DNA from: Prorocentrum cordatum
Lineage: Eukaryota; Sar; Dinophyceae; Prorocentrales; Prorocentraceae
Assembly (NCBI GenBank): GCA_963575745.1
Contig: CAUYUJ010000186.1
Location: forward strand, 1-64,000
DNA: 64,000 nt
Reading direction: 5' to 3'
A program made the translations under genes and the position numbers. The notes below the pieces were generated by a model that saw only the letters and a list, made by a program, of their open reading frames with translations, made no database searches and was not told the origin of the DNA. How positions within the stretch are numbered: the stretch's first letter is position 1; every line of letters starts with the position of its first letter. Shown here one piece after another: positions 57,530 through 64,000 of this stretch.

Positions 57530-57720
57530 TGTAACATACTGTGACAAACGGAGCATACCCTGAGCAGCGCCACGGATAATAGCATAACAAAGCCACACTT
57601 GACATAACATACGTATCATCGCATGACGTAGCGCCACAGAGCAGGGCATATCAGATCATAGCATATCATATCATACAAGGACAAGGGTCAACATAACAGA
57701 GCACACTATAACAGAAAAGA
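57530..57720. repeat. Degenerate CATAACA satellite, block 4
   Basis: CATAACA, CATACTG and CATATCA words as in blocks 1-3. Confidence 0.65.
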
Positions 57721-57782
57721 AACGCAACATTGAACAATTCTTCATAATATTCTGGGCCGCGCTGCAACATAATCAAACGAGG

Positions 57783-57893
57783 CGTGCGCGCCGACGTCAG
57801 CCCGGCTAGAGGTACAAAGGGGTGCAGCAACGACCGATCGGACGACGTATCTAGCGTGATAGGCGTCGCGGCGTCGCGCCGTCCCGTCGACAA
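57783..57893 (+). repeat. Copy of the 51050-51170 segment
   Basis: CGTGCGCGCCGACGTCAGC, GTGCAGCAACGACCGATCGG and GGCGTCGCGGCGTCGCGCCG correspond to the block-3 segment in the same orientation, about 80% alike. Confidence 0.75.
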
Positions 57894-57919
57894 CATAACT
57901 ATACTGTAGCATAGCAGGA

Positions 57920-58472
57920 TAATGCTGCTTTCGAGCTGGGGTGGGGAACTGCGCCAGCAGTAAATATTGCTTTAACAGTGGTTATATTTTCGTGAACATA
58001 ACAGAATCTTCGCGGTTCTGTAACGCGTTACAGCACCTGCTGAGCGACGCCACTCTTGAAAGTCCCAAACAGTTCGAACATTCGGAAATAAGGAAGCGGC
58101 AGCATGGAAAAATCCCCGGGCTGGCGGCGGGGGCCAAAAACAGCAGCAACCGAGAGCTGAACGTGCAAACCACCAATCCCTAAGCAGCGCAAGCCTAGCG
58201 GCGCGGGGAACCCCAGGGAGCGGGGTGCGAGTATCCAAACGCCCTCACACCGAGAGAGACCAAGGGGTCCACGCCGAACACGACAGACACGCCCCTAGCA
58301 TCATTCCTGTGCCCGCGCGCCCATGCTGCTTTCGAGCTGGGGCGGGGAACTGCGCCAGCAGTAAAGATTGCTTTTGCTGTGGCTATTTTTTCGTGAACAT
58401 AACAGTCTTCGCGGTTCTGTAGCGCGTCGCAGCAGCTGCAGAGCGACACCGCTCTTGAAAGTCCCATGGCAT
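57920..58472 (+). repeat. Direct repeat pair of ~150 bp, 402 bp apart
   Basis: 57920-58070 and 58322-58470 both read ATGCTGCTTTCGAGCTGGGG, AACTGCGCCAGCAGTAAA, TTTTCGTGAACATAACAG, TTCGCGGTTCTGTA and CTCTTGAAAGTCCCA, about 88% alike. Position just downstream (minus sense) of the methyltransferase ORF suggests an element end. Confidence 0.85.
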
Positions 58473-58491
58473 CCCAGAAACGGATGTTCGT

Positions 58492-59046
58492 TCACACTTG
58501 AAAAAAGAAACGCCTGGCCCTGGACATGAGGCGTTTGGCCAAAACCCTATTCAAAGCCTGCGGGCACGTCTGGGCCATGGCGGCCCATCGTACACCCTCC
58601 GGGGAATCGCCCTCGAGCTGAGGATGGGGTCGGCCGGTCCGAGTGCAAACGCCGGCTCGCCCGCCGCTAGTCTCACTCGACCTAGTGAGCTCGTCGGGGC
58701 GGAGATGGCTCATCAAGCAACGCGCCCGCTCTCGCCGCCTAGCTCCGAACCGGAAGAAATCTGTCACAACGATTGAAACGATACGCTTCTGAGCGAGATC
58801 AACTAACTCTGGGGTCCTAAACATGTAGCTGCTATGCGGGTTCTCTAATATATACGGAGTGCCCGGGCGGTTACAGGCTGCGATTATCTTCAACACTGCG
58901 CGAAGACATTTGTTACCTACGCTGAGCTTCAACCAATCTTTGTCTGACATCTGAGAGCGAGAAAAACCCCGAGGGCGGGTCGTGCTTCTGTTTGGGGCGG
59001 GAGAAATCTTGGCAATTGAAAAGGAAGCGCGCGGCGGCGCAAGCAT
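58492..59046 (-). CDS. SAM-dependent methyltransferase domain, C-terminal part
   Basis: Minus strand. LAPPRASFSIA matches the APPCxxF-type catalytic loop, with Arg where Cys would be in a C5-cytosine enzyme, so identity as N6-adenine or C5 type is open. TPYILENPHSSYMF is the (L)ENPxSS block common in methyltransferases carried by algal retroelements. IVVTDFFRFGARRRERARCL and GVCTRTGRPHPQLEG complete the fold. The N-terminal SAM-binding part is in another frame (58929-59235). Confidence 0.65.
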   Translation of the reverse strand: MLAPPRASFSIAKISPAPNRSTTRPRGFSRSQMSDKDWLKLSVGNKCLRAVLKIIAACNRPGTPYILENPHSSYMFRTPELVDLAQKRIVSIVVTDFFRFGARRRERARCLMSHLRPDELTRSSETSGGRAGVCTRTGRPHPQLEGDSPEGVRWAAMAQTCPQALNRVLAKRLMSRARRFFFQV

Positions 59047-59235
59047 CGCGCCCGGGCAAACACCGACTGGACATCTGACACAAGGCGACGGGGCACTTTT
59101 CTGCGAGTCAGGTCTCCGCGCTCACCGCGCTGCAGCTCCCATGTCCGCGCCTGGAAGCCGCGCCTCCCGATGGCGCGCGCAGCGCCACCCTTGCCGGCGA
59201 AGGCGTCTGCGAAGCGCGCGTCTCTCGCACGCAGA
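58929..59235 (-). CDS. Methyltransferase N-terminal SAM-binding segment
   Basis: Minus-strand frame giving DAFAGKGGAARAIGRRGFQA and TWELQRGERGDLTRRKV. FAGxGG..R is the glycine-rich SAM motif. The frame changes to the C-terminal part near 59040. It follows directly after the tyrosine recombinase. Confidence 0.65.
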
Positions 59236-59745
59236 CGCCCGCGGACGGCGAGGGGGCGACCAGTCCGTGGGGGATGATCGCCTCGGCGCGTCGCTCGCAC
59301 TCGGCGGCGTACCTCTGGATCTCGATCGGGTGCTCGCGGTAGCCGCTGGCGAGACGTGCGTGTCGCTCGTAGCGTAGCGCGCTCCTGTCCGCTCGCCACT
59401 GCCCTCTCTTCTTGATGTCGGCCAAGCTTCTGAGGTGCCGGGCCGCGTCGATGGACGGCCCCGAGTGACGCGCCTGGCATGGCGCCAGCTTGGGCGCGCC
59501 GATGTCCCGAGCCGCGCGCCGAAAGAACTTCGGCAGGTCGCTGTAGTTGAAGGTCCACAGCGGGCCGTCTCCAGCCGCATCCTTCAGCTCCCTCAACGCA
59601 GGCCCGATCGACTCCGCCCAGCTGGAGTCCAAGAGGGTCGAAACGTTCGCCTCGCCGATCTTGCTCCTGCCGGGCAGCTCCTCGGGTGGGCCAGCAGAGA
59701 CGAGTGGGCGGTCAGCCCCTGGGTCGGAGGCGTCAGTCCCGCGCC
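59220..59745 (-). CDS. Tyrosine recombinase catalytic half
   Basis: Minus-strand segment (third frame) with LRELKDAAGDGPLWTFNYSD, then PKLAPCQARHSGPSIDAA (box II, RH), IKKRGQWRADRSALRYERHA (basic residue, W and the nucleophile Tyr in ALRYERH). With Arg of YLRPGQLLS in the preceding segment these are the R..H.R..Y residues of a tyrosine recombinase, which integrates DIRS-type elements without an LTR or DDE integrase. Confidence 0.72.
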
Positions 59746-60640
59746 CTGCACGCTGAGTAGCTGACCAGGTCTCAGGTAGGTGCTCATCATGATCAGCACA
59801 AAGAGGGCCATGTCTCGCCGCCCCAGAGTCACCAGGGCGTTCATGAGGCCGAACCACACTCCGAGCGCCTCGGGCTTCCGCGAGCGGCCAGGGCACAACT
59901 TGTACCACCCGCGGAGCGCTCGCCAAGCTCGCGGCAGGCGCTTGGAGCCCAGGCGGTTGAAGCTCGGGTGGAGCAGCCAGCCCGCCAGAGTCTTGGCTCC
60001 TCGCGAGGCCTCCACGCCTGCGAATAAGGTCTTCTCGAAGTATCCGGCGAAAAGGCCGTCCAGCTCGGCGTCCCCGACGCGGTCGACGCTCCTCCCCCTC
60101 GACTCGACGTGCTGCTTGAAGCGGTTCACCTCTAGACGGTACTCGGTGTGCACGGGCCTTGTCACTGCTCGCTTCTCCAGCAAGGTCAGCCCGCCCTCGT
60201 GCGCCTCCATGGTCTCCTCGAGGTACTTGCGCAGGCGAGACTCGGACCGATCCAGCAGCACGCGCTGCCGCTTCGCGCCTGCGGCCCCGCTGGCGGATGT
60301 GGTGCCAGTGCTCGACGAGGGCGAGCGCGTCCGCCGGCACCGATCGGGCTGCCTGGCGAAGTCGCCGCTCGCTAGGTCGGGCATGGCTGCGGCCAGTTGC
60401 TCCAGCGTCTGGTGAGCCTTCGCCGCCGCCTGGCCCTCCACTGGGGCAGCCAGGCGGGGGGTCGGTGAGCGGCCCAAGGCGCGTTCCCGCCGCGGCCGTC
60501 CTACAGCTCGGCCCACCTGGGCGGGGGTCGCCGTCAGCCCGCGCGTCCTCGCCCGAGGCAGTGGCGCGGCTGAGGCTGCGAGCCTGGCCGCTGCAGCGCC
60601 TCGGGACGGCGCTCTCGGCGCTGGGGCGGCCACCAAGCTG
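59745..60640 (-). CDS. Tyrosine recombinase N-terminal half
   Basis: Minus strand. Basic Pro/Ala-rich N terminus, then a SAM-like core-binding domain (TEYRLEVNRFKQHVESRG; DGLFAGYFEKTLFAGV; LHPSFNRLGSKRLPRAWRAL) and the first catalytic Arg in LIMMSTYLRPGQLLSV (about 59782-59749). The frame is lost after LLSVQ. Codons upstream of ~60640 come from the AAGACGGCCC minisatellite. No RT for this copy is seen upstream, so the element is 5'-truncated. Confidence 0.7.
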
Positions 60641-60880
60641 CCGTCGGTAGAAAAGGGCCCCAGGACGGCCCAAGACGCCTCCAAGACGGCCCAAGAGGCC
60701 ACCAAGACGGCCCCAGGAGAGTGCCCAGACAGGGGACCCGAACGGATATTTCGAGCCCCATCAAGCCCCCAAGAAACCCCGAAGAAACCCCAAGAGGCCC
60801 CAAGAGGCTCCCAAGGGGCCCCCAAACTGCTCCCCAGAGGCCTTCGAGAGCGCTCGGAAGAGACCCCAAGAAGCACCCCT
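60640..60880 (+). repeat. AAGACGGCCC / AAGAGGCCCC minisatellite
   Basis: GACGGCCCAAGACGCCTCC, AAGAGGCCACC and AACCCCAAGAGGCCCCAAG units of 18-22 bp. Related words build the 61.7-62.6 kb array. Confidence 0.8.
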
Positions 60881-61725
60881 GAGGACTCAACCCGCAGCAG
60901 CGTCGTGGTCGCTACCGCCGCCGCCGCCGTCGTCGTTCCCCTTCAAGGACGGGTCCTGGAGCTCAAAGAGGCCTCTGGACGAGCGAAGATTGCCCCGATA
61001 CGCCTTCAAGACAGTTCAAGAAAACGTGCCGTTCGCAGCCTCTGGAGGGCCCCATAGGCCTGCAAGACGGCAACGGGTGGTTTTTCAACGTTTTCCGGCC
61101 TCCGGAGGTCGTTTCCCGGCCCCGGAACCGCCAAAAAACGATTCAGGATGAAAAATTGGTTCTCAGGCAAGGGTCCAGACCTTAGAGCCTACGTCACAAA
61201 AAGATCCGACGTCGGATATCTGGGAAGGTACGACGCACGGCGGGTTCGGCTCGCCACGACGTCGGCGCTGATTCCCGACGCCGCGTGGAGCGTTCAGCCT
61301 TGAGCGATCGGCGGCTTCCAGATAAGCCGGATCGTTCCATATGGCACGATTCCGGGACACCAGCGGCATTCAACCTTGGACGACCACGGTCGCCGCCGCG
61401 CCGACGCGTCGTGAACCTACCGTATCGCCTGCCTGCTGAGGCCGGTCAGCTCTGCAGGCGGCTCTTTTCGGGAGTTTTTCTTGGAGATAGCACCCGTCCG
61501 AAAGTGGCGTGTTCCTCATGTAATGGATGGAGCCCCCCATCCAGCCACCACGTAGACGTAGATTCGCATTCCTCGAACGCTTGATCCGCCACCGTACCCC
61601 CTGGCACGTTGAGGCGTGGAAGAACGCACAGTGCTGTCTGGTAGAAAGACCCCGCACCTCACAGACCGCGGATCCTCCCATGAATCCCCGAAGAAGCGAA
61701 AACCAGCGATATCCCTTAACTCTTT
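60881..61725. other. Unique DNA
   Basis: No long convincing frame. A GCCGCCGCCGCC triplet run lies at 60918-60932. Short frames at 61160-61680 carry no motif. Confidence 0.45.
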
Positions 61726-62630
61726 AATAGATTCTCGCTTCGGGCATCCGTCCGCTGAAGACAGCACAAGATGCCTCCGATATGCCCCAAAGACAGCCAA
61801 GAGAGCCCCAAACTGACCCAAGAGGCCTCCAAGACGGCCTCAAGATGGCGCAAGAGGGGCCCCAAGAGAGCCCCAAGCTGGCCCAAGAAAACCTCTGGAG
61901 GGATCCAAGACGGCCCAGGAAGGCCACCAAGACAACCAAGATATATCAAGATGCCTCCAAGACGCCCAAGATGGCTCCAAGACGGCACGACGGCCCAAGA
62001 TGACCTCAAGGCGGCCCAAGAAGCCATCAAAACCGCCCAAGAGAGCTCCACAAGGATCCTCCAAAAGGCCAGAAAAAAGAAAACATCACCGATTGCCTAA
62101 ACAGTTGTTGAACGATTCTCGCTGCGAACATCCGTCCGCTCAAGACGGCCCTAGAAGCCTCCAACGTTGCCCCAAAACGGCCCAAAAGACCCCCGAAATT
62201 ACCCAATAGGCTTCCAACGCGGCATCCAGACGGTGCAAGAGGGGCCTCTGATGGCCCAGGACCGCACCAAAAAGAGCCCCAAGCTAGCCCACGATGGCCT
62301 TCCGAGGAATCCAAGACGGCCCAGGAACGCCACCAATACCACCAAGATGGCCCAAGACAGCCCAAGAGGGCTCCAACATGACCCTCAGGAGTACCCGAAA
62401 AGACAAACATCGACAATTTCCTTAAATTATTGATAGTTTTTCGCTTAGGGCTTCCGTCAGCTCAAGACGACCCAAGAAGCCTCCAATATTACCCCAAGAC
62501 AGCCCAGGAGAGCCCCAAATTGCCCAGAAGGCCTCCAAGAGTGCCTCGAGACGGCGCAAAAGGAGCCCTGGACGGTCCAAGACGGCCTCAAGAGAGCCCC
62601 AGGCTGTCCCAAGAAAGCCTCAGGCCTCCT
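61726..62630 (+). repeat. Tandem ~325-385-bp units made of GGCCCAAGA words
   Basis: Three units start at about 61726, 62109 and 62434. Each opens with a TTCTCGCT-like segment and (CA/TT)CCGTC(C/A)GCT, continues with AAGACGGCCC and AAGAGGCCTCC words, GCGCAAGAGGGGCC, and closes with an A-rich AAAAACATC and TTAA segment. Confidence 0.8.
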
Positions 62631-62860
62631 CCTCTTCCTCCTCCTCCTCCTCGTCCTCCTCCTCCTCCTCCTCCTCCTCCTCCTCCTCCTCCTCCTCCTC
62701 CTCCTCTTACCCCCCCCCGTGCTCCCCCGCCTCCTGCTTTCCTCTGCCTCCTTCTCCTCCTTTTGCTTCTCCTCCACTTTCTTCTCCCCCCTCCTCCTCC
62801 CTCATCCACCTCCTCCACCCTTCCTCCACCTTCAACTGATCCTCCTCCCCCTGCCCCCCC
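62628..62860 (+). repeat. TCC microsatellite
   Basis: (CTC)n and (TCC)n runs with a C9 at 62709-62717. Confidence 0.92.
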
Positions 62861-63016
62861 TTCGTTTTCATCTTCGTCGTTCTCAAGGTCAGCGGCACCG
62901 GCCGTAAGGCCTTCGCAATGGTGGTTGGTTATGCAACAAAAAGAAACATGCAGTGGTCCCAGAGGCTCTGAAACAGTGCTTCGCTGTGTCAGCCCCCGAA
63001 GTTCCAAAACAGTGGT

Positions 63017-63808
63017 TTAAATTTTCAGAACTGTAGGGCGGCATGCCGACCAAAGGGTTGCATATGGATCATGCGCGGCCACCCCGCGATCACTGTCCAT
63101 TGTCCATTGGTGTGTGACAAAAACCGCGGAGGTGCTGGCACGTTGCCTACTGTGTGCAGGCCCACCAGACGCCATGATGGCCTCCCCGCCGCGATGGTGC
63201 ATTGGCTTTCGACTTGGATGGCGGGGGCTGGCATTTTTCCCGATGCGTCCTGTCACGTGCGCGGGCGCACCTGGCACACTCTGCGCGTGCCCCGGACGTG
63301 GCGCACCTGGCGCGGCTGGACCATGCGGCACACATGGCGGACGTGGAGCACGTGGCGCATCTGGCGTGCGAAGCGTGCCTGGCACGCTTGGGCCCCGCAG
63401 GTGCCTGGCGCACCTGGAGCGCCTGGCACGCGTGGCGAGTTTGAAAGGGGTTGGGAGGCCCAACCAGCAGCTTCGCCTTAGGCGAAACCCAGCTCCCGCT
63501 CTGTTGTGCCGTAGTAGCGATAGTCCCAGTAGTAGGGGGCGAGCCATCGCAAGCAGTTTTGGTATCGATGGCACATGGTACACCTCGCGCTGAGGTGTAG
63601 TCAGATCTGGGCGGCCGGCCGCTTTGAGCCAAGCAGCCGCGGATGCACGCTCGTTCCCACTCACGTGCAACGCCCAGCTCACTTTAGAGTCGGGGGGGAG
63701 GGAGACGAGGCGTGAATCCGCCGCCTCTATATAGCAGGAACAGCAACGACTATTTACAAAAAGGGCAGCAAAAGGGCGGGGCCGTAAGCAAGGTGGGCCC
63801 GCACGCAA
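63017..63808 (-). CDS. Unassigned open frame
   Basis: 263 codons on the minus strand. The N-terminal third looks protein-like (KVSWALHVSGNERASAAAWL, KAAGRPDLTTPQREVYHVPS). The C-terminal two thirds overlap the TGGCGCACC repeats and read as Ala/Pro/His-rich. I do not recognise it. It may be the end of a retroelement protein or a host exon. Confidence 0.3.
   Translation of the reverse strand: MRAGPPCLRPRPFAALFVNSRCCSCYIEAADSRLVSLPPDSKVSWALHVSGNERASAAAWLKAAGRPDLTTPQREVYHVPSIPKLLAMARPLLLGLSLLRHNRAGAGFRLRRSCWLGLPTPFKLATRARRSRCARHLRGPSVPGTLRTPDAPRAPRPPCVPHGPAAPGAPRPGHAQSVPGAPAHVTGRIGKNASPRHPSRKPMHHRGGEAIMASGGPAHSRQRASTSAVFVTHQWTMDSDRGVAAHDPYATLWSACRPTVLKI
63245..63445 (+). repeat. TGGCGCACC short repeats
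   Basis: Imperfect 9-12-bp words TGGCGCACCTGG, TGGCACAC and GTGGCGCATCTGG, about fifteen in total. Confidence 0.75.
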
Positions 63809-64000
63809 GTTGCCTTGCCTGCCCTATACTGTGCACACGAATGCTCCTCAGGCGGCTGCAGAACGAGATGGCTGGCCAGCCCGATAGGGAGTATGACGCT
63901 TTAAGTCATGTTTGAAGGATTGTGTACCTCCCATGACCTGTAGGAGCATTTCTCTGTCGATGTTCCCCTTGGTGTGACCGTCCGCAATCATATCGCGGGT
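63809..64000. other. Unique DNA at window end
   Basis: About 190 bp with no motif recognised; the window may end inside a further feature. Confidence 0.4.

Noticed and set aside
60640-60880. N-terminal extension of the tyrosine recombinase
   Set aside because: These codons are translation of the AAGACGGCCC minisatellite.
1-64000. Dinoflagellate spliced-leader, rRNA or tRNA genes
   Set aside because: None noticed by eye; a covariance-model scan would be needed to exclude them.

Overview
This window looks like gene-poor, repeat-saturated nuclear DNA from a eukaryote, most plausibly a dinoflagellate. That assignment is inferred from the mix of diverged Ty1/copia and tyrosine-recombinase (DIRS-like) retroelements with polyprotein styles I associate with dinoflagellate assemblies, from the many GC-rich minisatellites, and from the absence of bacterial operons or phage modules. 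I see no spliced leader, no rRNA or tRNA gene, and no convincing ordinary host gene. Most short open frames are read-through of satellites.

Layout. 1-3.8 kb: purine microsatellite and a ~64-bp satellite with four copies of a larger CCCAGGAGG-rich cassette. 3.9-6.8 kb: two minisatellite cassettes in opposite orientation, each with a conserved 80-bp 5' arm and a conserved ~55-bp 3' arm; a third copy lies at 36.5-37.9 kb. 7.1-26.5 kb: a ~42-bp CACGTG-bearing minisatellite split by a complete 18,420-bp LTR retrotransposon (7362-25781, minus strand). 26.5-29.2 kb: low-complexity DNA and a ~90-bp minisatellite. 29.2-36.1 kb: GC-rich, multiply frameshifted relic of another retroelement with recognisable integrase and RNase H remnants. 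38-43.4 kb: unique DNA, 66-bp and 73-bp tandem repeats and a degenerate CATAACA satellite. 43403-50807: a second complete Ty1/copia element of 7,405 bp (minus strand). 51-57.6 kb: a degenerate RT-RNase H-tyrosine recombinase retroelement. 58.5-60.7 kb: a second tyrosine recombinase followed by a SAM methyltransferase domain. 60.6-64 kb: minisatellites, a TCC microsatellite and one unassigned open frame.

Main result: the 18.4-kb Ty1/copia element. It has 196-bp LTRs with 9-bp inverted ends (4 differences), an exact CCCAA target duplication, an initiator-tRNA-Met anticodon-type primer site and a polypurine tract. Between RNase H and the 3' LTR it carries ~8 kb of extra coding sequence. That sequence encodes a segment resembling the Tpt1/KptA RNA 2'-phosphotransferase fold and a four-cysteine zinc ribbon, and it is followed by a ~0.7-kb 3' region packed with stem-loops, including three that are near-identical. 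Gag carries three CCCH fingers and an SR-rich tail in place of a CCHC knuckle. The coding frames are broken by a few frameshifts (two of them at short homopolymers), three in-frame stops and an A-rich insertion, although the LTRs are ~98% identical.

The second copia element has a protease whose DTGA active-site motif lies downstream of the rest of the protease-like segment, a permuted order. All homology calls are by eye from motifs; no database search was possible.
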